DNA of 64,000 nucleotides from Streptomyces violaceorubidus (GCF_000717995.1 NZ_JODM01000006.1:310001-374000); one strand, 5' to 3'. Shown: positions 54,076 through 63,175, numbered from the stretch's first letter. The notes: a model not told the origin generated them from the sequence alone. Translations and numbers: made by a program.

Positions 54076-54318
54076 GTGGCCGAAAGCACCACCCACCAGC
54101 GCCCGCTCATGGGCTGGGACAAGCCCGAGCTGGATCTCAGCAACGCGCAGTGGCAGTCCAGCAGCCGGGGCCTGGGGGATGTCCAGATCGCCTTCGTCGA
54201 GGGGTTCATCGCCATGCGGAACAGCGGCAGCCCGCAGAGCCCCTCCCTGATCTTCACCCCGGCGGAATGGGGCGCGTTCGTGTCGGGGGCGCGCGAGGGG
54301 GAGTTCGACCTCACGTAG
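54076..54318 (+). CDS. DUF397 protein (80 aa)
   Basis: An 80-residue DUF397 protein with the family core QWQSSSRGLGDVQIAF, GFIAMRNSGSP and the LIFTPAEWGAFVSGA motif. DUF397 genes usually sit just downstream of an XRE-family regulator (BldB/WhiJ-like systems), but no such gene is within this neighbourhood. GTG 54076 follows GGGAGGAG by 7 nt and was chosen over an upstream ATG at 54008. A TAGGCT box at 54036-54041 may be its promoter. A short GCTTCGCGAAGC palindrome at 53986-53997 lies in the 281-bp gap after the ligase. It is a probable orphan of a WhiJ-type pair. Confidence 0.8.
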   Translation: MAESTTHQRPLMGWDKPELDLSNAQWQSSSRGLGDVQIAFVEGFIAMRNSGSPQSPSLIFTPAEWGAFVSGAREGEFDLT

Positions 54319-54401
54319 ACACCGCGGCGTGCGCCGACCGGCCGAACCCGGGTGTTCGGCCCGCCGCCGGGGGGAAGTGCGTACTCCGGAGGTGAGGACC
54401 C

Positions 54402-55304
54402 ATGAGCACCCTGCCGGTCATCGCGGCGGTCGACGGTTCCGAGGACGGCCTGCGCGCCCTGGACTGGGCGCTCGACGCCGCACACCGGCGCGAGGCGCCC
54501 CTGAGGGTGGTGCACGTCCGCCAGTACGCCGCCTGGGCCCAGACCGACGTCCTGGTCGCCGGCCCGCCGGACACCGCCGAGGACCCCGCGCTCGACCAGG
54601 CACGCGCGCACCTCCAGGGCCGGGCCTTCGCCGTGCCGACGGAGTACGTGGGCATGGAAGGCGTACCGGGCGCCCTGCTGCCGGAACTTGGTGCCGACGC
54701 CCAGTTGCTGGTCCTCGGCTCCCGGGGCCGGGGCGGCTTCGCCGGCCTGCTGCTGGGCTCCAACGGCATGGCCGCCGCCCGCGACGCCGAGTGCCCCGTT
54801 GTCGTGGTGCCCCGCCCCGGACGCGAGGTCCACGGCGAAACACCGGCCGAACCCGGTCCGCGGGTGGTGGTCGGCCTCCACGTGGACAGTCCCGACGACG
54901 CCACCCTGTCCTTCGCCTTCACCGAGGCCCAGTCGCGCGGCGCCCGCCTCCAGGTGGTCGCCGCCTACCCCTGGCCGGTGCAGACCTGGGCCGCCGCGGG
55001 GCAGATGATGCCCCTGGTGATCGACGAGGTCTCCGTCGAGAGCGAGACGCGGGTCCTGGCCGACGGTCTGCTCGCCCCCTACCGGGGACGCCACCCCGAG
55101 GTCCGGGCCGACACCCACGTCCTGCCCGGCGACGCCGCCGGTAACCTCGTCGCCTCCTCCAGGGACGCCGACCTGGTCGTCGTCGGCCGGCACCGCCGGC
55201 GCCTGCTGGCCCCCGCCCGCATGATGGGTTCGGTCACCCACGCCGTGCTGCTGCACGCGGCGGCCCCGATCGCGGTGGTGCCGCCCACTCCCCCGGAGGA
55301 GTGA
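54402..55304 (+). CDS. Universal stress protein with two Usp domains
   Basis: A 300-residue protein with tandem Usp domains (about 4-142 and 150-296). The ATP-binding motif G-2x-G-9x-G(S/T) is visible in both halves: GSRGRGGFAGLLLGSNGMA in the first and VGRHRRRLLAPARMMGSVTHA in the second, the second Gly-rich run being less regular. It is a soluble protein linked to stress resistance and dormancy in actinobacteria. CGGAGGTGAGG precedes ATG 54402. A 36-bp gap separates it from the CGNR gene, which has its own -10 box. No sensor is directly adjacent. Confidence 0.92.
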   Translation: MSTLPVIAAVDGSEDGLRALDWALDAAHRREAPLRVVHVRQYAAWAQTDVLVAGPPDTAEDPALDQARAHLQGRAFAVPTEYVGMEGVPGALLPELGADAQLLVLGSRGRGGFAGLLLGSNGMAAARDAECPVVVVPRPGREVHGETPAEPGPRVVVGLHVDSPDDATLSFAFTEAQSRGARLQVVAAYPWPVQTWAAAGQMMPLVIDEVSVESETRVLADGLLAPYRGRHPEVRADTHVLPGDAAGNLVASSRDADLVVVGRHRRRLLAPARMMGSVTHAVLLHAAAPIAVVPPTPPEE

Positions 55305-55327
55305 GACCCGGCCCCGCCCGGCGTGCC

Positions 55328-55333
55328 TATCAT
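55328..55333 (+). promoter_or_regulatory. -10 box of probable leaderless CGNR transcript
   Basis: TATCAT lies 7 nt before ATG 55341. Confidence 0.4.
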
Positions 55334-55340
55334 CGGCCCC

Positions 55341-55946
55341 ATGCAGCAGGACTCTCCCGGCACGGACACCCGGCTCGCGCTCGACCTGGCACTGACCGTC
55401 CGGCACGACGGGCACGGCCAGGTCGCCGACGACCTGGCCGACCCCGCGGGACTCACCGCCTGGGTCCTGGCGCACCCCGGAGTGGTCCCGGACACCGAGG
55501 CCTTCGTGGCCGACGCGTCCGCCCTGGCCGCCGTACGGGACGTACGGGCCGCCGCCCGCGCCCTCTTCGCCCGCGCCGTTCGCCCCGGCAGGCCGAGCCC
55601 CGCCGACGCAGCCCGGCTGCTGCCCGTGCCGGAGGCCCTGCGGCGCCTGAACGAGGCCGCCGCCCGTACCCCCACGGTCCCCGTCCTGGCCTGGTCCGAA
55701 GCCGCCGAGCCCGTCGTGCGCGCCGCACCCGCGCAGGGCACGCGGGCCGACCTCGCCGCCGCCCTCGCGCAGGCCGTGATCGGATTCCTCGCGGGGCCCG
55801 ACCGGCCGCGGCTGCGGGCCTGCCACGCACCGCGCTGCGTGCGCTACTTCCTCAAGGAGCACTCGCGCCAGGAGTGGTGCAAACCCTCCTGCGGCAACCG
55901 GGCCAGGGTGGCCCGCCACCAGGACCGGCGCCGGCGGACCGCGTAG
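55341..55946 (+). CDS. CGNR zinc-finger protein
   Basis: A 201-residue protein of the CGNR family, known in Actinobacteria and thought to bind DNA. The C-terminal finger (about 160-200) shows CHAPRCVRYF with the matching WCKPSCGNRARVARH. The N-terminal part contains the usual Ala-rich helix (AALAQAVIGFLAGPD) of the ABATE domain that stress-responsive members carry. ATG 55341 was chosen over an upstream ATG because a -10 box TATCAT ends 7 nt before it, consistent with leaderless transcription. No target is known. Confidence 0.88.
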   Translation: MQQDSPGTDTRLALDLALTVRHDGHGQVADDLADPAGLTAWVLAHPGVVPDTEAFVADASALAAVRDVRAAARALFARAVRPGRPSPADAARLLPVPEALRRLNEAAARTPTVPVLAWSEAAEPVVRAAPAQGTRADLAAALAQAVIGFLAGPDRPRLRACHAPRCVRYFLKEHSRQEWCKPSCGNRARVARHQDRRRRTA

Positions 55947-55992
55947 CCCGGCCGGGCCGCCGCCCGTACGCCGTTCACCGCCCCCGGCCACG

Positions 55993-55998
55993 TACCAT
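55993..55998 (+). promoter_or_regulatory. -10 box of probable leaderless transcript
   Basis: TACCAT lies 6 nt before ATG 56005. Confidence 0.4.
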
Positions 55999-56004
55999 GG
56001 CGGC

Positions 56005-56502
56005 ATGTCGTTCCTCCGCCGCCGCAGCGCCACGCCCGCCGGGCCCGACTTCGACGTACTGGCCATGGACCCGGGCGACTGGCCGGGCAACCTCGGCGCC
56101 GGTCTGCTGCCCGCGCCCGACGGCAGCTGCCAGGGCGTCTTCCTGCGCTACGACCTGTTCGGCGGCCGCGGCCCCGCGATGATCATCGGTAACCTCCCGG
56201 ACGGCTCCCCGGCCCGCGAGGTCCCCGAGGGCGAGATCCCCTTCGAGGTGGCCCAGCTGCTGCTCGCCCTGGAGAACGACGAGGAGATCACGGTCGTCGG
56301 TGCCGAGGACGTCCCCGTGATGCAGGGCGACAACCTGCTCATCGTGCGCCGCCTCAAGCTCTCCGAGAGCCGGATCTCCTGCGTGCAGTTCGACCGCAGC
56401 GACGGCGTCCTGGTGACCATCGCCGCCTGGGACCGCCCCATCACCGACGACCTGTACGCCCTGCTGAAGCCGCTCCCGGCGGAGCTTTTCCAGCAGGGCT
56501 GA
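56005..56502 (+). CDS. Conserved hypothetical protein (165 aa)
   Basis: A 165-residue acidic soluble protein. It begins with a short basic stretch (FLRRRSATP) and has a mixed alpha/beta body with FLRYDLFGGRGPAMIIG, FEVAQLLLALEND and LIVRRLKLSESRIS. I do not recognise the family, and there is no signal peptide or membrane segment. The layout suggests a small cytosolic protein conserved in Streptomyces. Its -10 box TACCAT and ATG imply a leaderless mRNA. It is followed after 21 bp by the convergent amidase gene. Confidence 0.7.
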   Translation: MSFLRRRSATPAGPDFDVLAMDPGDWPGNLGAGLLPAPDGSCQGVFLRYDLFGGRGPAMIIGNLPDGSPAREVPEGEIPFEVAQLLLALENDEEITVVGAEDVPVMQGDNLLIVRRLKLSESRISCVQFDRSDGVLVTIAAWDRPITDDLYALLKPLPAELFQQG

Positions 56503-56523
56503 GGCCCGGCTCGCCGACCGGCC

Positions 56524-58461
56524 CTACCGCACCGCCGAGACCGTCACGTCGGCGGCGCGCACATAGGCGATCCGGTGACCGTACTGGATTTCGTAGTACT
56601 GGTCCTTGCCGGTCACCACCCGGTGGGAGGCCTCGTCGAAGGTGACCGCGTAGTAGTACTCGCCGGGCACCTTCTCACCGATCACGTACTTCTGCCCCGC
56701 GGGCAGGGTGTACGGCAGCGGCGACACCGCCTGGGCGGGCACGTCCGCCGGGTAGGCGGCCTTCTCCGGGTACGCGCGCCCGTACACCGGGACGCTCTCC
56801 AGGCCCTTCCTCGGGGCGAGCACCCGGCCCGACGCGGGCACCGCCGCCGGGTTCCCGGCCGGGTTGTGAAACCACGCCTTCTGTCCCAGGTACCAGATGG
56901 CCGTCCAGTCGCCCCAGCGGTCGGCCACCGCGTACTGCTGGCCCGTGGAGACCCGGGAGGACAGGTCGTTCACCCCGGTCGTGGGGGTGGTGCCGAGACC
57001 GATGTCCTTGATCAGCGGCGCGTTCACGTCGTGGTCGGAGTACAGCCGCACCTCGCTGGAACCGTGCGCCGCGCACGGCGTCCCCGCCGTCTCGCAGCCG
57101 GTGTACGCGGGGCGGTTGGCGTCGAAGTCGGGGCGGATCGTCACCAGGGTGGACTTCCTGCCCGCGGTCGGCTCGAAGGGGCGGCCGAGCAGCTGGAAGT
57201 AGTGCCGCCAGTCCCAGTACGGGCCCGGGTCGGTGTGCATGCCCGGGATCGTCGCCGTGGTGGTGCCCGGCACGTTGTCGTGGCCGAGGACGTGCTGCCG
57301 GTCCAGCGGAATGTCGTACTTCCGCGCCAGGTACTTCACCAGCCGCGCCGACGACCGGTACATCGCCTCCGTGTACCAGGCGTCCGGTTCGGCGAGGAAG
57401 CCCTCGTGCTCCAGGCCGATCGACCCCGCGTTGACATACCAGTTGCCCGCGTGCCAGGCCACGTCCTTGGCCTTCACATGCTGGGCGATGTGGCCGTCGG
57501 TGGAGCGCAACGTGTAGTTCCAGGACACATAGGTGGGGTCCTGGACCATGTTGAGGACCCCGTTCCAGGTGCCCTCCGTGTCGTGCACGACGATGTACCG
57601 GATGCGCTGGGAGGCCGGCCGGGCACCCAGGTCGTGGTTGCCGTAGTCGCCGTCCCCGAACTCCTCGTACGGTGCGGGGACCCACTCGCAGGACACCGAC
57701 GCCGGGCACTCCGTGCCGGCGGCGGACGCGGCGCGCAGGCCCGCGTCGTCCAGCTGCGAGACGTCCGGTGCCACCTCGGGGCGGGCGGCCAGGGAGACCC
57801 GCTGGCCGGCGTCCGTGGTGCGCCGCTCACCCCTGCGGATGACCTCGTACACGTCGTCCGCGTACGCCGCCGCCGTCGCGGAGTCCTCCGCGCCCGAGAA
57901 GCGGGCCACCGACGCGTACCAGTCCGCCGGGTCGGCACTGAGCGGCTCGCCCAGGTCCCGCTGCGCGGCGGCGAGCAGCGCGGCACCGCCGGACACGTTC
58001 GCGGCCGGGTCCGTACGCAGAGCCTCGGGGCTCAGCCCGGTCAGCTCCGCGGCCCTCGGCAGCGTGGTCAGCCGGGCCGGCAGGTCGGTGGGCTCCGTGG
58101 CGGCGCCGCCCTCCGGGTGCAGTGCGGCGCGCGCGTCGTCGCCGCGCGGGTCCTCGGCGCCCTCGCCGTGGTGCGACGCCCCGGCCAGGGCCGCGCGGGC
58201 GTCGGTGAGGTGCAGCGGGCCGTAGCCGCCGGTCACACTCGGCGCGCCGCCGTGCGCGTCCCAGCGGGACTGGAGGTAGGAGACGCCGAGCAGGACGCTC
58301 TGCGGCACGTGGTACTCGGCCGCCGCGGTGGCGAACGCCCGCTGGAGGCGGTCCGGGGCGGGCGGCGCGTCCTCGGGCACGGCGGTGGACGGTGCCGCGC
58401 CGAGCAGCGGCAACAGCAGAGCCGCGGTGGCCAGGGCGGGCACGACGGGGGATCCTCGCAA
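56524..58461 (-). CDS. Secreted N-acetylmuramoyl-L-alanine amidase
   Basis: A 645-residue exported peptidoglycan hydrolase. The TTG start at 58461 follows an AGGAGG site, and a signal peptide (ALATAALLLPLLGAAPSTA) leads to an N-terminal region (about 35-190) with lysozyme-like helices (LLGVSYLQSRWDAHGG). The amidase_2 domain (about 270-425) has the zinc His in IVVHDTEGTWNG, HEGFLAEPD, VLGHDNVPGTT and HTDPGPYWDW. C-terminal repeat-like strands (about 480-640) may bind the wall. It cleaves the N-acetylmuramoyl-Ala bond. The gene is convergent with the hypothetical protein gene at 56005. Confidence 0.92.
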   Translation of the reverse strand: MRGSPVVPALATAALLLPLLGAAPSTAVPEDAPPAPDRLQRAFATAAAEYHVPQSVLLGVSYLQSRWDAHGGAPSVTGGYGPLHLTDARAALAGASHHGEGAEDPRGDDARAALHPEGGAATEPTDLPARLTTLPRAAELTGLSPEALRTDPAANVSGGAALLAAAQRDLGEPLSADPADWYASVARFSGAEDSATAAAYADDVYEVIRRGERRTTDAGQRVSLAARPEVAPDVSQLDDAGLRAASAAGTECPASVSCEWVPAPYEEFGDGDYGNHDLGARPASQRIRYIVVHDTEGTWNGVLNMVQDPTYVSWNYTLRSTDGHIAQHVKAKDVAWHAGNWYVNAGSIGLEHEGFLAEPDAWYTEAMYRSSARLVKYLARKYDIPLDRQHVLGHDNVPGTTTATIPGMHTDPGPYWDWRHYFQLLGRPFEPTAGRKSTLVTIRPDFDANRPAYTGCETAGTPCAAHGSSEVRLYSDHDVNAPLIKDIGLGTTPTTGVNDLSSRVSTGQQYAVADRWGDWTAIWYLGQKAWFHNPAGNPAAVPASGRVLAPRKGLESVPVYGRAYPEKAAYPADVPAQAVSPLPYTLPAGQKYVIGEKVPGEYYYAVTFDEASHRVVTGKDQYYEIQYGHRIAYVRAADVTVSAVR

Positions 58462-58692
58462 AGCGGCCTCCTGTGACGGTCGGGCATGACGGGGCGTGAC
58501 GGGGTGCGGGGCCGGGCGTGGGTCAGTGGTACCCGGCGGTCGGACGATCCGTCAATCATGCCGTCATGGTGGCGATTTCCCACGTCAGCAAGGGGTTCGG
58601 CGAGTTTCGTGGCGGCGGCTCGCGGGCCTGCACGGCGTCAGTGGCGTACACCAATGGCCCCTGCGCACACCCGGGTGGCGCACACGTGAAAA

Positions 58693-58725
58693 CCGCGGTG
58701 CGTCCCCCTCGGGGGCGCACCGCGG
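58693..58725 (-). terminator. Rho-independent terminator of the APH-like gene
   Basis: A 33-nt hairpin with a 15-bp stem interrupted by a single bulged base lies just after the minus-strand stop at 58753. On that strand the stem is followed by GTTTTC, a partial T tract. Confidence 0.75.
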
Positions 58726-58752
58726 AGCGTTGTCCTCCTGTCGGCCCTGCCG

Positions 58753-59895
58753 TCAGCGCGTGCCGACCGCCGCCCGCACGGCCCGCCGGGCCATCTGGCA
58801 GTCGTCGTGCAGTCGGCGCAGCAGCAGCCGCTGCTCCTCGCCGGTCGGCGCGGCACCCGGAGGGGTCGGCGCCGAAGGTGCCGCGACCGTGTCGTGCATC
58901 GAGCGCTGCACGGCCGTCTCGTAGGTACGGATCTCCCTGGTCAGTACGAGCATCAGGTTGACCAGGAAGGCGTCGCGCGCCGCCGTGCCCGTCGACTGGG
59001 CGATCTGGCTGATCTGCCGACGGGCCACCGGGGCGTCGCCGAGGACCGTCCACAGCGTCGCCAGGTCGTAGCCCGGCAGATACCAGCCCGCGTGCTCCCA
59101 GTCCACCAGCACCGGACCGGCCGGTGACATGAGCACGTTGGACAGCAGGGCGTCGCCGTGGCAGAACTGGCCCATGCCCTGGCGGCCGCCCGCGTGGGCG
59201 ATGCCGTGCAGCAGCTTCTGCAGGTCGCCGAGGTCCCGGTCGGTGAGCAGGCCCAGCTCGTGGTAGCGGGAGATCCGGGCCGCGTAGTCCAGCGGGGCGT
59301 CGAAGGTGCCGGCCGGCGGCCGCCACGCGTTGAGCCGGCAGACCGCTCCGATCGCCGCCCGGATGTCCGCCCGCGGCGGGGCCTCCAGGGGGTGCCGCTG
59401 CAAGGCCGCCACCCGCCCGGGCATGCGCTCGATGACCAGCGTGCCGTTGTCCGGATCCGCCGCGATCAGCCGGGGCACCCGCACCGGGGGGCGCTGCCGG
59501 ACGAACGAGCGGTACGCCCCTATCTCGTGGCGGCTGCGCTCCGCCCACGCGGGGGAGTGGTCCACTAAGCACTTGGCCACCGCGGTGCTGCGCCCGGTCG
59601 TGCCGACCAGGAGCACGGACCGCCCGCTGCGCCGCAGCACCTGCACGGGGGAGAACTCCGGGCAGATCCGGTGCACGGCGGCGATGGCCGTGCGCAGTTG
59701 GGCCCCCTGGGGGCCGGACAGGTCGATCCTTCCGCTGAGCGGCTGGGTGCCGTGCCCCGCGCCGAGCCGCGCCCTGCCGGACCCCAGCACCGGGGCCGCC
59801 GGACGCGCGGGGGCGAGATAGGGGCCGCCACCCGCCGTCGGGCGGGGGTGCAGCGAGCGCTGCGGGGCGGACACGGAGGACGATGCTGCGTACAT
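58753..59895 (-). CDS. Aminoglycoside phosphotransferase-like kinase
   Basis: A 380-residue protein of the APH/choline kinase fold. The Brenner motif is [13 protein letters not shown] and the metal-binding Asp is in [18 protein letters not shown]. An N-lobe Lys lies in AVAKCLVDH. Such genes in Streptomyces often serve in metabolism instead of resistance, and the substrate is unknown. ATG 59895 is used, with a loosely spaced purine stretch. The gene is divergent from the nsdB-like gene, and 10-bp direct repeats lie between them. The N-terminus (about 1-50) is Ala/Pro/Arg-rich and of low complexity. A clear hairpin terminator follows. Confidence 0.88.
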   Translation of the reverse strand: MYAASSSVSAPQRSLHPRPTAGGGPYLAPARPAAPVLGSGRARLGAGHGTQPLSGRIDLSGPQGAQLRTAIAAVHRICPEFSPVQVLRRSGRSVLLVGTTGRSTAVAKCLVDHSPAWAERSRHEIGAYRSFVRQRPPVRVPRLIAADPDNGTLVIERMPGRVAALQRHPLEAPPRADIRAAIGAVCRLNAWRPPAGTFDAPLDYAARISRYHELGLLTDRDLGDLQKLLHGIAHAGGRQGMGQFCHGDALLSNVLMSPAGPVLVDWEHAGWYLPGYDLATLWTVLGDAPVARRQISQIAQSTGTAARDAFLVNLMLVLTREIRTYETAVQRSMHDTVAAPSAPTPPGAAPTGEEQRLLLRRLHDDCQMARRAVRAAVGTR

Positions 59896-60105
59896 GGGCG
59901 AGACAGATCCCTTCGTGTGCCTGCTGTGCCTGCCTGAAGAAGTACCGGTCCGGTCCAGCCCGTTCGCTGCCGGTGGGGCACCACTTCCGAAAGCCGTCGC
60001 GCCGCCCGACCGGCCGCCCGGGGCCACCCTGGGGAGTAACCCCACGGCAACCGGGTCGGGGTGGCGCATTCCTACCTGACACCCGGCCGCCCGTGGCACA
60101 CCATC

Positions 60106-60130
60106 TGGCGCACCCTGGCGAACGGTGGCG
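60106..60130. promoter_or_regulatory. Phased TGGCG direct repeats between divergent genes
   Basis: TGGCG occurs at 60106, 60116 and 60126, exactly 10 bp apart (one helical turn), with a related GTGGCG at 60061. The repeats lie 64-88 bp before the nsdB-like start in the divergent region with the APH gene. Confidence 0.5.
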
Positions 60131-60158
60131 AATAGTCGCCCGGCAACCCGCACGGAGC

Positions 60159-60164
60159 TACTGT
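60159..60164 (+). promoter_or_regulatory. -10 box candidate of the nsdB-like gene
   Basis: TACTGT lies 30 nt before the GTG start at 60194, with the TGGCG repeats ending about 29 bp upstream. Confidence 0.35.
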
Positions 60165-60193
60165 CAACTCAGCCGAGAACCTGGGGGCTTGAC

Positions 60194-61702
60194 GTGAGCG
60201 GAGAACCCAACACCCGTCTTTCGGACCTGTTCGGCCTGGCCGGCTGGTCCAAGGGCGAACTCGCGAGACTGGTCAACCGGCAGGCGGCGGCCATGGGCCA
60301 CCCCCAGCTGGCGACCGACACCTCGCGGGTCCGGCGGTGGATCGACATGGGAGAGATCCCGCGCGATCCGGTGCCACGGGTGCTGGCGGCGCTGTTCACC
60401 GAGCGTCTCGGCCGTGTCGTGACCATCGAGGACCTCGGTCTGGTCCGGCACGGGCGTGCGGGGAAACGGTCACACGGCGGGAGCGAAGAGCATCCCGACG
60501 GAGTGCCGTGGGCGCCCGAGCGGACCGCGGCGGTCCTCACCGAATTCACGGGAATGGACCTCATGCTCAACCGACGCGGCTTGGTGGGCGCGGGCGCCGC
60601 GCTCGCCGCGGGCTCCGCACTCAGCAGCGCCATGCACGACTGGCTGCACACCGACCCGGCCCTGGCGGCCGACGCTCCCGACCCCCACCAACCCCTGCAC
60701 GCCGACCCCGCCGGGTTCGACCGCTACGAGGCCGCCCCCATCGGGGCGCAGGAAGTGGAGGAACTGGAGCGCTCGGTCGAGGTGTTCCGCGCCTGGGACG
60801 CCGCCCGCGGCGGCGGTCTCCAGCGCAAGGCCGTGGTGGGCCAGCTCAACGAGGTGGGCGGCATGCTCGCCTACCACCACCCACCCCATCTCCAGCGGCG
60901 CCTTTGGGGCGTCGCCGCCAACCTCGCCGTCCTCGCGGGCTGGATGTCGCACGACGTCGGCCTGGAACCCACGGCCCAGAAGTACTTCGTCATCGCCGCG
61001 CACGCCGCGCGCGAGGGCGGCGACCGGCCCCGGGCGGGCGAGGCCCTGTCCCGGGCGGCCCGTCAGATGGTCCACCTGGGCAAGCCCGACGAGGCCCTCG
61101 ACCTCATGAAGCTCGCCCAGTCCGGCTCCGGCGAGCAGGTACTGCCGCGCACCAAGGCCATGCTCTACACCATCGAGGCCTGGGCGCAGGCCTCCATGGG
61201 CAAGGGCCAGGCGATGCGCCGCACCCTGGGACGGGCCGAGGACCTCTTCGTCTCCGACAAGGCGGACGTGCCGCCCCCGGACTGGATGCAGACCTTCAAG
61301 GAGGAGGACCTGTACGGCATGCAGGCCCTCGCCTACCGGACGCTCGCCGAGTTCGAGCCGGGAGCCGCCGCGCATGCCCAGCACTACGCGGACAAGGCCC
61401 TGGCCCTGAGGATCGACGGCCGTCAGCGTTCGAAGATCTTCGACTACCTGTCGATGGCCTCCGCCTGCTTCATCGCCGACGACCCCGAACAGGCGGACCG
61501 GTACGCGCGCCTGGCCCTGGTGTCGATGGGGTCCAACTCCTCCCAGCGCACCTGGGACCGGCTGCGCCAGATGTACCGGCTCACCGCCGAGTACGCCGGT
61601 TACCCGAAGATCCAGGAGCTGCGGGAGGAGATCAAGCTGGCCCTGCCCAAGGCCAGGTCGCCCAAGGGGAAGGGGCCGGGCGGCAGCGTCGCGCCGGCGT
61701 AG
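60194..61702 (+). CDS. nsdB: NsdA/NsdB-type TPR regulator
   Basis: A 502-residue protein whose N-terminus (LFGLAGWSKGELARLVNRQA and DTSRVRRWIDMGEIPRDPVP) matches the Nsd family that represses sporulation and antibiotic production in Streptomyces. After a hydrophobic stretch near residue 135 (GLVGAGAALAAGSALSSA), a helical TPR-like region (about 200-480) follows. GTG 60194 was chosen because GGGGG lies 6 nt upstream. It diverges from NsdA in many positions, and the neighbourhood as I recall it fits NsdB (SCO7252), so the symbol is tentative. Its 3' end is 36 bp from the convergent PP2C gene. Confidence 0.85.
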   Translation: MSGEPNTRLSDLFGLAGWSKGELARLVNRQAAAMGHPQLATDTSRVRRWIDMGEIPRDPVPRVLAALFTERLGRVVTIEDLGLVRHGRAGKRSHGGSEEHPDGVPWAPERTAAVLTEFTGMDLMLNRRGLVGAGAALAAGSALSSAMHDWLHTDPALAADAPDPHQPLHADPAGFDRYEAAPIGAQEVEELERSVEVFRAWDAARGGGLQRKAVVGQLNEVGGMLAYHHPPHLQRRLWGVAANLAVLAGWMSHDVGLEPTAQKYFVIAAHAAREGGDRPRAGEALSRAARQMVHLGKPDEALDLMKLAQSGSGEQVLPRTKAMLYTIEAWAQASMGKGQAMRRTLGRAEDLFVSDKADVPPPDWMQTFKEEDLYGMQALAYRTLAEFEPGAAAHAQHYADKALALRIDGRQRSKIFDYLSMASACFIADDPEQADRYARLALVSMGSNSSQRTWDRLRQMYRLTAEYAGYPKIQELREEIKLALPKARSPKGKGPGGSVAPA

Positions 61703-61737
61703 GCGGCGACGCGCCCGGCGCGGGGCTGCCGCAGGTC

Positions 61738-63036
61738 TCAGGGCGTCACCCGGGCCATCAGCACACAGGCGTCCCGACGTCCCGGAATCTCGTCCAGCTC
61801 GCGTGCCACGATCCGTACGGCGTCCTGTGCGGAGCCCGTGGCGGTCAGTCGGGGGGCCAGGGAGAGGAGGTGCTCCACGGTCGCCGGTCCGAGTGCCCCG
61901 GTGTGCAGGAGCAGCAGGTCGCCCGCTTCCAGGGTCGCCTCGGCCTGCCCGGACGGCCCGTCCCGCACGGTCAGCCCACGCCCCGTTCCGCCGCGGAAGA
62001 GCAACGGGCCGGGGCCTGTGGCGTGGGCCCACGTCAGGGTGCGGGTGTCCGGCCGGAAGCCGCAGTACACGGCGCCCTCCACCGGCGGCAGGGCCGATGT
62101 GCGGAGCAACTCGGCGAGCCGGTCCCGGAGCACGGCGGGCCGGAGGCCGGCCAGCGCCAGGCCGCGCAGGGCGCCGATCAGAGCCGCGGGGCCCTGCGCC
62201 TCCGTCTCCGGGCGGCCGAAGTCGCCGACGGTGAGCAGGGTTTCGTCGTCGGAGCCGAGCGGACACGCGTCGTACCACCCGTCGTACCGAGTCCGCAGGC
62301 CCGTCGTGTACGCCGGCGGGAGCTGGGCGGCGGCCAGGTCCAGGCCGGGCCGCCCGGCCTCCGGGAATGGCAGCAGACCCTGCCAGGGCGGCGGCGGAGG
62401 GTGCCGGAGCGAGTCACGGGTCTCGCTCACCGCCCGCTGGCTGCGCCGCAGTTCGCTGACGTCCCGCAGCACCGCCCACATCGAGGCGGTACTGCCGTCG
62501 GCGTCGAGGACGGGCTCGCCCATCATGTGCACGGTGCGCACGGTTTTGTCGGGGCGCACCACGCGGAACTCGCCGTCGATGGGCCGGGCGTCGACGAGGC
62601 AGTCCGTGACCATCGCGGTGAGCTTCGGGCGGTCCTCGGTGAGGACCAGGGAAGGGAATTCGTCGAGGCTGAGCGGGACGGACGCGGGGTCGCGGCCCAG
62701 GATGCGGAAGAGTTCCCCGGACCATTCGGCCTCGTCCGTCAGCAGGTTCCACTCGGCGCTGCCGACCGGGCTGAGCAGCGAACCGGCGCGGGGCGCGGGT
62801 GCGGGGCCGTCCCTCAACTGCGCCAAGTGTGCGTCGAGGTCGGTGAGTTGGTGCAGCGCCAGATTGTACAGGGAGCGCTGCCAGCGCCCGCGGGGGTCCG
62901 TCGCGTCGTCCTGGCTGTCCCGCCGTACCGCGTCCACGTCGCCCCGCAGCCGCCGGGCCTGCGATATGAGCGCCTCGACCGAGCCGGGTCCCGGTGGCTG
63001 GGCGGCCGGGTGGTCCGCGGAGAGATGGGACGACAT
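61738..63036 (-). CDS. PAS-PP2C protein with degenerate phosphatase motifs
   Basis: A 432-residue protein. The N-terminal helical region (about 20-80) is followed by a PAS-like domain (about 85-205) and a PP2C/SpoIIE-like domain (about 225-430). The first motif reads RYDGWYDACPLG where VGGDWYDV is usual, and the late motif reads RRDACVLMARV instead of DDVALL, although TVGDFG is retained. The catalytic metal site is therefore incomplete, and the protein may be a regulatory decoy or weak phosphatase. ATG 63036 is used. It lies 36 bp from the convergent nsdB-like gene. A GTTGCACAG half-site at 63105-63113 and a TGGCATATGCCA palindrome at 63164 lie upstream. Confidence 0.82.
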   Translation of the reverse strand: MSSHLSADHPAAQPPGPGSVEALISQARRLRGDVDAVRRDSQDDATDPRGRWQRSLYNLALHQLTDLDAHLAQLRDGPAPAPRAGSLLSPVGSAEWNLLTDEAEWSGELFRILGRDPASVPLSLDEFPSLVLTEDRPKLTAMVTDCLVDARPIDGEFRVVRPDKTVRTVHMMGEPVLDADGSTASMWAVLRDVSELRRSQRAVSETRDSLRHPPPPPWQGLLPFPEAGRPGLDLAAAQLPPAYTTGLRTRYDGWYDACPLGSDDETLLTVGDFGRPETEAQGPAALIGALRGLALAGLRPAVLRDRLAELLRTSALPPVEGAVYCGFRPDTRTLTWAHATGPGPLLFRGGTGRGLTVRDGPSGQAEATLEAGDLLLLHTGALGPATVEHLLSLAPRLTATGSAQDAVRIVARELDEIPGRRDACVLMARVTP

Positions 63037-63163
63037 GACGCACTCCGATGTGCTGACGGTACGACCAAGGGGGAACCGAGGCTGGCGGAAGGACCGTTAC
63101 GACTGTTGCACAGCACGCCATGCCCCGTAAGGGATTCGGCAACACACGATACGGTGGTGCTTC

Positions 63164-63175
63164 TGGCATATGCCA
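63164..63175. promoter_or_regulatory. 12-bp perfect palindrome TGGCATATGCCA
   Basis: A perfect palindrome in the 273-bp gap between the PP2C gene start and the oxidoreductase stop. It is a candidate operator. No gene is supported in this gap. Confidence 0.4.

Noticed and set aside
58753..59895. APH-like gene as aminoglycoside resistance
   Set aside because: The kinase fold is shared with choline kinases and other metabolic kinases, and no substrate-specific feature is visible.
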